Shown piece by piece: positions 16,255 to 25,110 of a stretch of 64,000 nucleotides of DNA. Position 1 is the first letter of the stretch. The number at the start of each line of letters is the position of its first letter. The notes below the pieces were generated by a model. That model was not told the origin of the DNA. It ran no database searches and saw only the letters and a program-made list of their open reading frames with translations. Source of the DNA: Chromobacterium phragmitis (GTDB lineage Bacteria; Pseudomonadota; Gammaproteobacteria; Burkholderiales; Chromobacteriaceae); contig NZ_CP029495.1 in assembly GCF_003325475.1 (NCBI RefSeq), positions 3,038,001 through 3,102,000 of the forward strand. Reading direction: 5' to 3'. The translations under genes were made by a program, and so were the position numbers.

Positions 16255-17037
16255 ATGAGCCACTCCTCTACTCTCGCCTACGTGGTCGACGAGGCCGCCA
16301 GCAAACAGAAGGTGCTGCTGTCCGAGCCCGGCCGCTACCTGCTCAGCGCGGCCATGGCCGGCGCGCTGATCGCCGTCGTCCTCGCCGTCAGCCTGAAGCT
16401 GGGCCAGGTATTCTTCGCCGCCGGGGATTCCGGCTATTACATCGCCACCTCCGGTTTCTTCGGCGTGGCGCTGGTCAGCATCATCGTCTGCAAGGTGGAG
16501 CTGTTCACCAGCAACGTGATGTATTTCACCGTCGGCCGCCTCAGCGGCCAGTGCCGAACCTGCAACCTGCTGCGCAGCTGGACGATGGTGTATGTCGGCA
16601 ACCTGATCGGCGTGTTGCTGTTCGTCGCGGTGCTGGCCGGCGCCGGCGGCATGGGGGCTTTGCCGGCCGGCCACCTGTTGTTCAACGTGGTGGAGCACAA
16701 GGTGCACGCGTCGTCGATGGAGATCTTCTGGAAGGGCGTGCTGTGCAACTGGGTGATCTGCCTGGCGGTGTGGGTGCCGATGCGCCTGGCCAACGAGGCT
16801 GCCCGCTTGTTGATCATCATGTTGCTGGTGTTCGTGTTCTTTTTCTCCGGCTTCGAGCACAGCATCGCCAACATGGCATTTTTCGCGCTGGCCAAGCTGC
16901 AGGGCATGGCCGGGCTGGAGTGGGCGGATATCCTGCATAATATGGTGCCGGCCACGCTGGGCAATATCGTAGGCGGCGCCGTGGGCGTGGGCCTGGTGGT
17001 GTTCTGCCTGGAACGACACACGCTGGCCAAGGTCTGA
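16255..17037 (+). CDS. focA: Formate channel of the FNT family
   Basis: A 260-residue membrane protein with six hydrophobic segments. The first, GRYLLSAAMAGALIAVVLAV, and the FTSNVMYFTVGRL region match the formate/nitrite transporter family, whose pentamers pass formate across the inner membrane. The ATG at 16255 was preferred over the TTG at 16237 because AAGAGA lies nine bases upstream of it. It lies directly before pflB, which identifies it as the formate exporter of pyruvate fermentation rather than NirC. A class II FNR promoter lies upstream and a terminator hairpin follows at 17045. Confidence 0.9.
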   Translation: MSHSSTLAYVVDEAASKQKVLLSEPGRYLLSAAMAGALIAVVLAVSLKLGQVFFAAGDSGYYIATSGFFGVALVSIIVCKVELFTSNVMYFTVGRLSGQCRTCNLLRSWTMVYVGNLIGVLLFVAVLAGAGGMGALPAGHLLFNVVEHKVHASSMEIFWKGVLCNWVICLAVWVPMRLANEAARLLIIMLLVFVFFFSGFEHSIANMAFFALAKLQGMAGLEWADILHNMVPATLGNIVGGAVGVGLVVFCLERHTLAKV

Positions 17038-17044
17038 CTGTCAG

Positions 17045-17069
17045 GCGAACGCGCCGCGCGTTCGCTTTT
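17045..17069 (+). terminator. Rho-independent terminator of focA
   Basis: A 9-bp stem GCGAACGCG/CGCGTTCGC with a 3-base loop is followed by TTTT, seven bases past the focA stop. It separates focA from pflB, which has its own FNR box. Confidence 0.75.
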
Positions 17070-17223
17070 CATCTGATTCAATGATGTTCGATTGTGAATG
17101 TAGTCGGCGCGGTACACGCGGTACGGCGCCGATTTTGTTGTAAACTATTGAAATGACAGGGCTGTTGAACGCATTCGGTTTTGTGCGGCGCACGATGGAA
17201 AGTGGCGGCAAGCCAGTCTCCAG

Positions 17224-17237
17224 TTGATGAATATCAA
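17224..17237. promoter_or_regulatory. FNR/ANR box of the pflB promoter
   Basis: TTGATGAATATCAA is an exact FNR consensus. A TACCAT -10-like hexamer at 17260-17265 lies about 32 bases from the box centre, again giving a class II layout with transcription starting near 17272, about 43 bases before pflB. Confidence 0.85.
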
Positions 17238-17314
17238 ACAAGATTTTCGAATCCGAATGTACCATTTGTTCAATATCCAACACTTACTGGACTGAGCCAA
17301 GAAGGAGGCCCCAG

Positions 17315-19645
17315 ATGGACGCCATCACTCAAAACGCTACCCAAGCCAACCCCTGGCGTGATTTCGCCGCCGGCGAATGGCAGAGCAAAGTCGATGTCCG
17401 CAACTTCATTCAGCTGAACTATCAGCCGTACGAAGGCGACGACAGCTTCCTGGCTGGCGCCACCGATCGCACCAAGAAGCTGTGGGACACTCTGGGCGAA
17501 CTGCTGAAGCAGGAACGCGCCAAGGGCGTGCTGGACGTTTCCGCCGACCGCGGCTCCTCCATCACCGCGCACGACGCAGGCTACATCGACCAGGCCAATG
17601 AAGTGATCGTCGGCCTGCAGACCGACGCGCCGCTGAAGCGCGCCATCATGCCGAACGGCGGCCTGCGCATGGTCGAAAACGGTCTGGAAGCCTTCGGCTT
17701 CAAGCTGGACCCGATGATCAAGGAAGTGTGGGAAAAGTATCGCAAGAGCCATAACCAGGGCGTGTTCGATGTCTACACCCCGGAAATCATGGCTTGCCGC
17801 AAGTCCGGCGTGATCACCGGCCTGCCTGACGCCTACGGCCGCGGCCGCATCATCGGCGACTACCGCCGCGTGGCCCTGTACGGCACCGACTTCCTGCGCG
17901 CCGAGCGCCAGCAAGTGTTCCATGAACTGGACAATGTCGCCTTCACCGACGAAGTGATGCGTCAGCGCGAAGAGCTGTCCGAACAATTCCGCGCGCTGGA
18001 CGAGCTGAAGCAGATGGCAGCCAAGTACGGCTACGACATCAGCCGCCCGGCCGCCAACGCCCGCGAAGCGGTGCAATGGGTGTACTTCGCCTACCTGGCC
18101 GCCGTGAAGGAACAAAACGGCGCCGCCATGTCCTTCGGCCGCGTGTCCACCTTCCTGGACGTGTACATCGAGCGCGACATCGCCGCCGGCGAGCTGAGCG
18201 AAGAGCAAGCCCAGGAAATGATCGACGATCTGGTGATCAAGCTGCGCATCGTCCGCTTCCTGCGCACTCCGGAATACGATCAACTGTTCTCCGGCGATCC
18301 GACCTGGGTGACCGAATCCATCGGCGGCATGGGCCAAGATGGCCGCACTCTGGTGACCAAGAACAGCTTCCGTTTCCTGAACACCCTGTACAACCTGGGC
18401 CCGGCGCCGGAACCGAACCTGACCGTGCTGTGGTCCACCCGCTTCCCGCAAGGCTTCAAGAACTTCTGCGCCAAGGTGTCCATCGACACCAGCGCCATCC
18501 AGTACGAAAACGACGATCTGATGCTGCCTTACTGGGGCGACGACTACGGCATCGCCTGCTGCGTGTCGGCGATGAAGATCGGCAAGCAGATGCAGTTCTT
18601 CGGCGCCCGCGCCAACCTGGCCAAGGCCATGCTGTACGCGATCAACGGCGGCCGCGACGAGAAATCCGGCGCGCTGGTGGCCAAGGGCTTCGAGCCGATC
18701 ACCGGCGACGTGCTGACCTACGAAGAGCTGATGCCCAAGTTCGAGAAGATGATGGACTGGCTGGCCGCCACCTACGTCAAGGCGCTGAACTGCATCCACT
18801 ACATGCACGACAAGTACGCCTACGAACGCATCGAAATGGCGCTGCACGACCGCGACATCGTCCGCACCATGGCTTGCGGCATCGCCGGCCTGTCCGTGGC
18901 CGCCGACTCGCTGTCCGCAGTCAAGTTCGCCAAGGTCCACATCATCCGCAATGAAGATGGCCTGGCGGTCGACTACAAGATCGAAGGCGACTACCCGGCT
19001 TACGGCAACAACGACGACCGCGTGGACGACATCGCCGTGTGGCTGACCCAGTCCTTCATGGACAAGATCAAGGCCCAGCCGTACTTCTACCGCGATTCCA
19101 AGCCGACCCAGTCGGTGCTGACCATCACTTCCAACGTGGTGTACGGCAAGAAGACCGGCAACACCCCGGACGGCCGCCGCGCCGGCGAACCGTTCTCCCC
19201 GGGCGCCAACCCGATGAACGGCCGCGACGTGAAGGGCTTTGTCGCCGCGGGCGCCTCGGTGGCCAAGCTGCCGTACGACTCGGCTCTGGACGGCATCAGC
19301 TGGACCGCTTCCGCCACGCCTGACGCGCTGGGCCACACCGCGGAAGAGCGCATCCTGAACCTGGCCAACTGCCTGGATGGCTTCTGCTCCGCGCACCCCA
19401 CCGAGTTCAGCAGCGCCAACTGCACGCCGTTCGATTGCGAAGGCGGCGAGCGCAACATCGCCGGCGGCGGCTTCCACGTCAACGTCAACGTGTTCAAGCG
19501 CGAAACCCTGCTCGACGCGATGGAGCATCCGGAACTGTACCCGCAGCTGACCATCCGCGTGTCGGGCTACGCCGTGAACTTCATCAAGCTGACCCGCGAG
19601 CAGCAGATGGACGTGATCAACCGCACCTTCCACGGCAAGATGTAA
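17315..19645 (+). CDS. pflB: Pyruvate formate-lyase
   Basis: A 776-residue glycyl-radical enzyme that converts pyruvate and CoA to acetyl-CoA and formate without oxygen. The paired catalytic cysteines are C415 and C416 in YGIACCVSAM, and the radical glycine is G751 in RVSGYAVNF near the C terminus. Length is close to the E. coli enzyme (760). The ATG at 17315 has a strong AAGGAGG ribosome-binding site. Its own FNR box lies upstream and a terminator follows, with the activase gene pflA beyond it. It is the centre of the anaerobic module. The large open frames on the opposite strand are shadows of codon bias. Confidence 0.97.
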   Translation: MDAITQNATQANPWRDFAAGEWQSKVDVRNFIQLNYQPYEGDDSFLAGATDRTKKLWDTLGELLKQERAKGVLDVSADRGSSITAHDAGYIDQANEVIVGLQTDAPLKRAIMPNGGLRMVENGLEAFGFKLDPMIKEVWEKYRKSHNQGVFDVYTPEIMACRKSGVITGLPDAYGRGRIIGDYRRVALYGTDFLRAERQQVFHELDNVAFTDEVMRQREELSEQFRALDELKQMAAKYGYDISRPAANAREAVQWVYFAYLAAVKEQNGAAMSFGRVSTFLDVYIERDIAAGELSEEQAQEMIDDLVIKLRIVRFLRTPEYDQLFSGDPTWVTESIGGMGQDGRTLVTKNSFRFLNTLYNLGPAPEPNLTVLWSTRFPQGFKNFCAKVSIDTSAIQYENDDLMLPYWGDDYGIACCVSAMKIGKQMQFFGARANLAKAMLYAINGGRDEKSGALVAKGFEPITGDVLTYEELMPKFEKMMDWLAATYVKALNCIHYMHDKYAYERIEMALHDRDIVRTMACGIAGLSVAADSLSAVKFAKVHIIRNEDGLAVDYKIEGDYPAYGNNDDRVDDIAVWLTQSFMDKIKAQPYFYRDSKPTQSVLTITSNVVYGKKTGNTPDGRRAGEPFSPGANPMNGRDVKGFVAAGASVAKLPYDSALDGISWTASATPDALGHTAEERILNLANCLDGFCSAHPTEFSSANCTPFDCEGGERNIAGGGFHVNVNVFKRETLLDAMEHPELYPQLTIRVSGYAVNFIKLTREQQMDVINRTFHGKM

Positions 19646-19670
19646 GCTGAATTAGCCTCAAGCAGCAATG

Positions 19671-19704
19671 GGCGGGGCTTCCTCCTGGAACGCCCCGCCT
19701 TTTT
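19671..19704 (+). terminator. Terminator between pflB and pflA
   Basis: Stem GGCGGGGC/GCCCCGCC with a 13-base loop is followed by TTTTT, 25 bases past the pflB stop. It may let pflB be expressed at a higher level than the activase. Confidence 0.85.
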
Positions 19705-19728
19705 CATGGATACACCGGAGATACGGCA

Positions 19729-20508
19729 ATGACCCCACCCATCGCCGCAGACTACACCGCTCAAGCTGTCAGCACCGACACCCTAGGCTATTTGCATTCC
19801 ACCGAAAGCGGCGCTGGCGTCGACGGCCCCGGCATGCGTTTCGTGTTCTTCACCTCGGGCTGTCAATTCCGCTGCCTGTACTGTCACAACCCCGACACCT
19901 GGAAGCTGCACAACGGCCGCCAGGTGACGGTGGAGCAGGCGCTGTCCGAAGTGGCGCCCTACGCGCGGTTTCTCAAGTTCGCCGGCGGCGTCACCATTTC
20001 CGGCGGCGAGCCGCTGATGCAGCACGAGTTTGTCGGCGAGCTGTTCCATGCGATCAAGCAGCGCTTCGGCCTGCATACCGCGCTGGACACCCAGGGTTTC
20101 CTGCACGAGCGGGTGTCCGACGAGTGGTTCGGCGACGTGGACCTGGTGATGCTGGACATCAAGCATTCCGACCCCGACAAATACCAGGCGTTGACTGGCC
20201 AGCCGCTGCAGCCGACGCTGGACTTCGCCCAGCGCCTGAAGCGGCTGGGCAAGAAAATGTGGATACGCTACGTGTTGGTGCCGGGGCTGACCGATGGCGA
20301 CGCCGACATCGAGCGCCTGGCCGATTTCATCGCCGGGCTGGGCGATGTAGTGGAGCGGGTAGAAGTGCTGCCTTTCCACCAGTTGGGCAAGGACAAATGG
20401 GCGCAGCTGGGCATGGCGTACCAACTGGACGACACGCCTATTCCCACCGCCGAGCAGGCCGCGCATGCGCGCGAGCTGTTCGCCAGCCGGGGCATGAAAG
20501 TCACTTGA
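19729..20508 (+). CDS. pflA: Pyruvate formate-lyase-activating enzyme (radical SAM)
   Basis: A 259-residue radical SAM enzyme that abstracts hydrogen from the Pfl glycine. The CxxxCxxC cluster motif is CQFRCLYC near residues 46-53, followed by HNPDTW. The SAM-binding GGE motif is in VTISGGEPLM near residue 90. Residues 25-37, ESGAGVDGPGMRF, are typical of PflA. A GGAG ribosome-binding site precedes the ATG. It is expressed by readthrough of the terminator upstream or from its own weak promoter; no FNR box was found directly before it. Confidence 0.95.
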   Translation: MTPPIAADYTAQAVSTDTLGYLHSTESGAGVDGPGMRFVFFTSGCQFRCLYCHNPDTWKLHNGRQVTVEQALSEVAPYARFLKFAGGVTISGGEPLMQHEFVGELFHAIKQRFGLHTALDTQGFLHERVSDEWFGDVDLVMLDIKHSDPDKYQALTGQPLQPTLDFAQRLKRLGKKMWIRYVLVPGLTDGDADIERLADFIAGLGDVVERVEVLPFHQLGKDKWAQLGMAYQLDDTPIPTAEQAAHARELFASRGMKVT

Positions 20509-20529
20509 GCGCCTCTCCGTTCTCCCAAG

Positions 20530-20560
20530 CCGCCGCCGCGTTTCGCGCCGGCGGTTTTTT
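20530..20560 (+). terminator. Terminator of pflA
   Basis: A GC-rich imperfect stem built from CCGCCG and CGGCGG arms around a TTT loop is followed by TTTTTT, about 22 bases past the pflA stop. Confidence 0.75.
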
Positions 20561-20620
20561 CATGCGCGCGGGCGTTTTAGGGGCGGGGTTGATCGGGAAT
20601 GGGAAAAAGAAAGGAACGAA

Positions 20621-21361
20621 ATGAGCAGCATCCTGGAAATCTGCGCCGGCTCGCTGGCGTCCTGTCTCGCCGCGCAAGCCGGCGGCGCCGACCGGGTGGA
20701 GCTGTGCGACAACCTGGGGGAGGGCGGCACCACGCCGTCCTATGGCGTGTTGGCGACGGCGCGCGACAAGATGGAGATCAAGCTGCACGCCATCATTCGC
20801 CCGCGCGGAGGCGACTTCCTGTACACGGAACTGGAGTTCGAGGCGATGGCGCATGATGTCGAAGCGTGTCGCCGCCTGGGGCTGGATGGCGTGGTGCTGG
20901 GCCTGCTGACCGCCGATGGCGACGTGGACCTGGCGCGGACGCGCCGGCTGGTGGCGCTGGCCGGACCGATGGCGGTGACTTTCCACCGCGCGTTCGACAT
21001 GGCGCGCGAGCCGGCGCAGGCGCTGGAGGACGTGATCGCAGCCGGCTGCGTCCGGTTGCTGAGCTCCGGCCAGGCGGCGACGGCGCCGCAGGGGGCCGCT
21101 TTGTTGGCAGCGCTGCGCGGGCAAGCGGGTGAGCGCCTGGCGGTGATGCCTGGGGCGGGCGTGCGGGCGGAGAACATCGCCGAGCTGGCCGCCGTGAGCG
21201 GCTGCCGCGAATTCCACGCCTCGGCGCGCGGCGCGGCGGCGAGCGCGATGCGCTACCGGCGCGATGGCGTCAGCATGGGAGCGGCCGGCGATGAATTCGC
21301 GCGCGAGGAAACGCTGGCGGCCAAGGTGAGGGCATTGCGCGCCGCGCTCGATGGGGTCTGA
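20621..21361 (+). CDS. cutC: CutC family protein
   Basis: A 246-residue TIM-barrel protein. The N terminus LEICAGSLASCLAAQAGGAD and the blocks LCDNLGEGGTTPSYG, IRPRGGDF, TFHRAFDMA and LLSSGQAATA are signatures of CutC. The family was linked to copper homeostasis in E. coli, but that role is disputed and the biochemical function is uncertain. AAAGGA lies upstream of the ATG. It converges with the EAL regulator, with only a few bases between the stops. Confidence 0.92.
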   Translation: MSSILEICAGSLASCLAAQAGGADRVELCDNLGEGGTTPSYGVLATARDKMEIKLHAIIRPRGGDFLYTELEFEAMAHDVEACRRLGLDGVVLGLLTADGDVDLARTRRLVALAGPMAVTFHRAFDMAREPAQALEDVIAAGCVRLLSSGQAATAPQGAALLAALRGQAGERLAVMPGAGVRAENIAELAAVSGCREFHASARGAAASAMRYRRDGVSMGAAGDEFAREETLAAKVRALRAALDGV

Positions 21362-21368
21362 GCGCGGG

Positions 21369-22562
21369 TCAGGCGGAGGCCGAGTCGGCGCCGTCGGCCA
21401 TCCAGCGCAGGCGCTGCCGCAGCTCGCTGGCCGGCGCCGGCATCGCCAGGTAATAGCCTTGCAGCAGCAGGTCTGGATAGTGTTTGCGCAGGTAGGTGAA
21501 ATCGTCCGGGTTCTGTACGCCTTCCGCCACCATGCGCAGTCCCAGCTGGCGGCCCATGTCAACCGTGGCCTTCAGGATGCTCCAGCTGCGGCGGTCGCGG
21601 TGGATGTCGTGAATCAAGGTGCGGTCCAGCTTCAATTCGGTCAGCGGCAGATCTCGCACGTGCTCCAGCGTGGTGTGGCCTGTGCCGTAGTCGTCCAGCG
21701 ACAGCTCGAAGCCGCGCATGCGCATGCGCAGCAGCGAGGCCAGCGTGTTGCCCAGGTTGTTGAAGGCCAGCGTCTCGGTGATTTCCAGCACGATGCGAGA
21801 GGGCTCGATGCGGCGCGTCTCCATTTCCTGCAGCAGCCAGTCGAAGAAATCGCCGTCGTGCAGCAGACTGCGCGACAGGTTCAGCGAGACCCGCAAGCCG
21901 CGGGTCCAGGGCTGGCGGTCCAGCAAGTCCAGCGAGGTCTGCACCATGCGGCGCGTCAGCAGCATGATGGCGTCGTCATGCTCCAGTCTGCCAATGAAGA
22001 ACTGGGGCCCCAGCAGGCCGTGAGCCGGGTGCTGCCAGCGCGCCAGCGCCTCCAGTTGCACAGCCTGGCGGCTGTACTGGTCGAAGATGGGCTGGTAGTA
22101 GGCGCAAAACTGGTTGTGGGCGAGACCGGACATGATGTCGGCCAGCGTGATGTGGATTTCCGGCCCTGTGCCGCCGGTTTGGCGCTCCAGCATCAGACGC
22201 AACTGGGCCAGCAGTTCATTCGGGTCCACCGGTTTGGCGCAGTGGCCGACATGGGAAAATCCCAACTCTTCCGCCGCCCGGGTGCAGCCGGACAGTAGCT
22301 CGGGCACATCGCCGCTGAGAAACATCAGCGCCGGCAGCGTCACTAGCCGGGACATCGCCTGCACCAGCGCGATGCCATCCATGCCGGGCATGTTGACGTC
22401 GGTGATCACCAGATCCAGCTGGGTGATCTGTTGCGCCAGTTGCAAGGCCCAGCGGCCATCCGAGGCTTCATGAACCTCAACGCCGGGAAGGCGGCGGCAT
22501 AGCTTGGCCAGCAGTTGGCGCTGGCTAGGGCTATCCTCTGCGATCAGGATATGGTGAGGCAT
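21369..22562 (-). CDS. Response regulator with EAL (c-di-GMP phosphodiesterase) domain
   Basis: A 397-residue two-domain protein. Residues 1-125 form a receiver domain with acidic residues in IAEDS, the phospho-acceptor Asp in VITDVNMPGMDG, and Lys in GHCAKPVDP. Residues about 145-390 form an EAL domain: LEALARWQHP, SLNLS, LEITETLAF, LSLDDYGTGHTTLEHV, ELKLDRTLI and MVAEGV. The Glu, Asn, Asp-Asp, Lys and final Glu positions needed for metal-dependent cleavage of c-di-GMP are present, so it is probably active. The layout resembles VieA/RocR-type regulators. No partner kinase gene is adjacent. Confidence 0.88.
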   Translation of the reverse strand: MPHHILIAEDSPSQRQLLAKLCRRLPGVEVHEASDGRWALQLAQQITQLDLVITDVNMPGMDGIALVQAMSRLVTLPALMFLSGDVPELLSGCTRAAEELGFSHVGHCAKPVDPNELLAQLRLMLERQTGGTGPEIHITLADIMSGLAHNQFCAYYQPIFDQYSRQAVQLEALARWQHPAHGLLGPQFFIGRLEHDDAIMLLTRRMVQTSLDLLDRQPWTRGLRVSLNLSRSLLHDGDFFDWLLQEMETRRIEPSRIVLEITETLAFNNLGNTLASLLRMRMRGFELSLDDYGTGHTTLEHVRDLPLTELKLDRTLIHDIHRDRRSWSILKATVDMGRQLGLRMVAEGVQNPDDFTYLRKHYPDLLLQGYYLAMPAPASELRQRLRWMADGADSASA

Positions 22563-22846
22563 CGCGGCTCCATCCGGTTGGGACCTGCCGACGAGGCGCG
22601 AGCCTCCGCGTCGGCCTGCTCTGGCCCAGGCGCTGCTTTCGCCTGGCTTGCCGGCGGGAAAATCGCGTTTGGCGGCAAGCGTCTGTTTTTATTTATAAGA
22701 CGTTTAGCAGGTTTCTCGCGATCTTTTTATTCAAACGTTATCAAAGTCCCGCGATGTATTTAATCATCGCGTTTGTCTTGAATCTGTGGCACATTTTCTT
22801 AACAAATGGCATAAGCATGGTAGGTCCGTTCTCTGGGAGGTGTGTG

Positions 22847-24514
22847 ATGAGTGTGATTTTCCGATCCCGCAACGCGTTGCTTGGCGGTGGCCTATGGTTG
22901 ATCTGCCTGCCGGTTCTGGCCGGCCAGGCGGCGGTAGCCGCCCCAGATCAGTACGGCGCCGATGTGGCGGCCCGTATTCTGAAGGCGGGCGGCAACGCGG
23001 TGGACGCGGCGGTGGCCACCGCCTTCACGCTGGCCGTCACCTACCCCGAGGCGGGCAATATCGGCGGCGGCGGCTTCATGACCCTCTACCAGGCGGGCAA
23101 ACCGTATTTTCTCGACTACCGCGAGGCGGCACCCAAGGCGGCCAGCCGCGACATGTATCTGGACAAGAGCGGCAAGGTGGTGCCGGAAATGAGCCTGGTG
23201 GGCGCGCGCGCCGCCGGCGTGCCAGGCACGGTGATGGGCTTGTGGCAGGCGCACCAGCGTTTCGGCAAGCTGCAGTGGAAGCAACTGCTGGAGCCGGCGA
23301 TAGGCTATGCCGAGCAAGGCTTCGTCGTGGCGCCGCGCCAGTACCAGTACCGCGACGAGGCGGTGAAGCTGTTCGAGGGGAAAACCAATTTCGCCCAGTA
23401 CTTCGGCAAGATGAAGGGCGGCGAAACCTTCCGCCAGCCGGAGCTGGCGGCCACTTTGAAGCGCATCGCCCGCTTTGGCGCGGCTGAATTCTACCAAGGC
23501 GAAACCGCCAAGCTGCTGGTGGCGCAGATGCGGCGCGACAACGGTCTGATCAGCGCCGACGATCTGAACGACTACCGCGCCAAATGGCGGGAGCCGGTTC
23601 GCATCGATTGGCGCGACAGGGTGGTGTACACCGCGCCGCCGCCCAGTTCCGGCGGAGTGGCGCTGGCGCAGCTGCTGACCATCAAGCAGGAGCGCGCGTC
23701 GGATTTCACCGGCGTGGCGCTCAATTCCGCCCGCTACATCCATCTGCTGGCGGAAATCGAGAAGCGGGTGTTCGCCGACCGCGCCGACTATCTGGGCGAC
23801 CCGGACTACGTCAAGACGCCGGTGGCGCAGCTGACCGACCCGGCCTATCTGAAACGCCGCGCGGCCGAGATCAACCCGACGGCCATCTCGCCGACGCCGG
23901 ACATCAAGCCGGGGCTGGACCCGCGGCAGACCACCCACTTCTCCATTGTCGACCGCTGGGGCAACGCGGTGGCCAACACCTATACGCTGAATTTCGATTT
24001 CGGCAGCGGCGTGGTGGTCAAGGGCGCGGGCTTCCTGCTCAACGACGAAATGGACGACTTCAGCGCCAAGCCGGGCGTGGCCAACGCCTTCGGCGTGGTG
24101 GGCAAGGACGCCAACGCCATCGCGCCGGGCAAGCGCATGCTGTCGTCGATGTCGCCCACCATCGTCACCCGCGACGGCAAGGTGGAACTGGTGATCGGCA
24201 CGCCCGGCGGCTCGCGCATCTTCACCTCCATCTTCCAGGTGCTGAACAATCTGTACGACTACAAGCTGCCGCTGAAGGACGCGGTGGCGGCGCAGCGCGT
24301 CCATCACCAGCTGCTGCCCAAGGACACCATTTTCTACGACCAGTACGCGCCGCTGGCCGGGCAGGCAGCCCAGGACCTGAAGGCGATGGGCTACACGCTG
24401 AAGGATCAGGGCTGGCGGATGGGCGACATCCAGGCGGTGAGGGTGAGCGGCGACAAGACCGAAACCGCATCCGATCCGCGAGGCCGCGGCGTGGGCATCG
24501 TGGTGGCGGAGTGA
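22847..24514 (+). CDS. ggt: Gamma-glutamyltranspeptidase
   Basis: A 555-residue periplasmic precursor that hydrolyses or transfers gamma-glutamyl groups from glutathione. The start at 22847 has GGGAGG six bases upstream and gives an N-terminal signal peptide (basic residues, then LLGGGLWLICLPVLAGQA). The chain self-cleaves before the catalytic Thr, here T362 in RQTTHFSIVD, which matches the Thr of the E. coli enzyme. KRMLSSMSPTIV and GTPGGSRIFTSIFQV form the substrate pocket. The frame stays open 93 bases upstream, but that region lacks a ribosome-binding site. A GC-rich hairpin follows the stop. Confidence 0.93.
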   Translation: MSVIFRSRNALLGGGLWLICLPVLAGQAAVAAPDQYGADVAARILKAGGNAVDAAVATAFTLAVTYPEAGNIGGGGFMTLYQAGKPYFLDYREAAPKAASRDMYLDKSGKVVPEMSLVGARAAGVPGTVMGLWQAHQRFGKLQWKQLLEPAIGYAEQGFVVAPRQYQYRDEAVKLFEGKTNFAQYFGKMKGGETFRQPELAATLKRIARFGAAEFYQGETAKLLVAQMRRDNGLISADDLNDYRAKWREPVRIDWRDRVVYTAPPPSSGGVALAQLLTIKQERASDFTGVALNSARYIHLLAEIEKRVFADRADYLGDPDYVKTPVAQLTDPAYLKRRAAEINPTAISPTPDIKPGLDPRQTTHFSIVDRWGNAVANTYTLNFDFGSGVVVKGAGFLLNDEMDDFSAKPGVANAFGVVGKDANAIAPGKRMLSSMSPTIVTRDGKVELVIGTPGGSRIFTSIFQVLNNLYDYKLPLKDAVAAQRVHHQLLPKDTIFYDQYAPLAGQAAQDLKAMGYTLKDQGWRMGDIQAVRVSGDKTETASDPRGRGVGIVVAE

Positions 24515-24521
24515 GATTCGG

Positions 24522-24549
24522 GCGCGCCCGCGCGATCAGCCGCGGGCGC
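24522..24549 (+). terminator. GC-rich hairpin after ggt
   Basis: GCGCCCGCG and CGCGGGCGC arms flank a short loop seven or so bases past the ggt stop. No T-run follows, so termination would be weak or Rho-assisted. Confidence 0.45.
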
Positions 24550-24584
24550 GATGATTGACGACAACGACAAGAAAGAAAAGCAAT

Positions 24585-25010
24585 ATGCAGTACACAACCG
24601 TGCTGAGCGATGTGGCGGACGACACGGTCCGCGCGGCGATAGGCGTGCCCTTGCGGGCGTATAACGAGAGCCGGATGGGCGAACTGGACTATCGCCCGCT
24701 GGTTATCAGCGTGCAGAACGAGTCCGGAGAGATCGAGGGCGGTTTGTGGGGCTACACCTGTTTCGGCTGGCTATACACCCAGCTGTTGGCCGCGCCGACG
24801 GCGGCCAAGGGGCAGGGCCTGGGGCAGCGGCTGATGGAAGAAGCCGAGGCCGAAGCCAGGGCGCGCGGCTGCGTCGGCGCCTGGGTGGATACCCACAGCT
24901 TCCAGGCGCCCGGCTTTTACGAAAAACAGGGCTACCAGCGCTTCGGCGAACTGGACGACTACCCTCCCGGCCACAGCCGAATTTTCTACCGGAAGTCGCT
25001 GAAGGATTGA
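24585..25010 (+). CDS. GNAT-family N-acetyltransferase
   Basis: A 141-residue GCN5-related acetyltransferase. The acetyl-CoA-binding motif A is AAKGQGLGQRLMEEAE near residue 78, followed by GAWVDTHSFQAPGFYEKQGY, the usual motif B region with its Tyr. The start at 24585 is the first ATG after a purine-rich stretch and begins the recognisable domain; a TTG 30 bases upstream is less likely. The substrate is unknown. It sits downstream of ggt on the same strand, but a hairpin lies between them. Confidence 0.85.
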   Translation: MQYTTVLSDVADDTVRAAIGVPLRAYNESRMGELDYRPLVISVQNESGEIEGGLWGYTCFGWLYTQLLAAPTAAKGQGLGQRLMEEAEAEARARGCVGAWVDTHSFQAPGFYEKQGYQRFGELDDYPPGHSRIFYRKSLKD

Positions 25011-25069
25011 TAGGGGGGCGGGCGATGTTGTTGGGCCGCTCCTGTCTGGTTATTAGTCTGATTCCAAAC

Positions 25070-25096
25070 TAAAACGCTATGTACAACTACCGATAT
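25070..25096 (+). promoter_or_regulatory. Candidate sigma-28 (FliA) promoter of the chemoreceptor gene
   Basis: TAAA, 15 bases, then ACCGATAT closely matches the flagellar sigma-28 consensus TAAA-N15-GCCGATAA. It ends only 14 bases before the GTG start, leaving an unusually short leader that would just include the AGGGAG ribosome-binding site. Confidence 0.4.
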
Positions 25097-25110
25097 ATAG
25101 GGAGCCTAGC

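Noticed and set aside
17270..19633. Long open frame (787 codons) on the minus strand opposite pflB
   Set aside because: It mirrors the pflB codons, is His/Val/Ala-rich nonsense and lacks any domain; it is a product of high GC codon bias.
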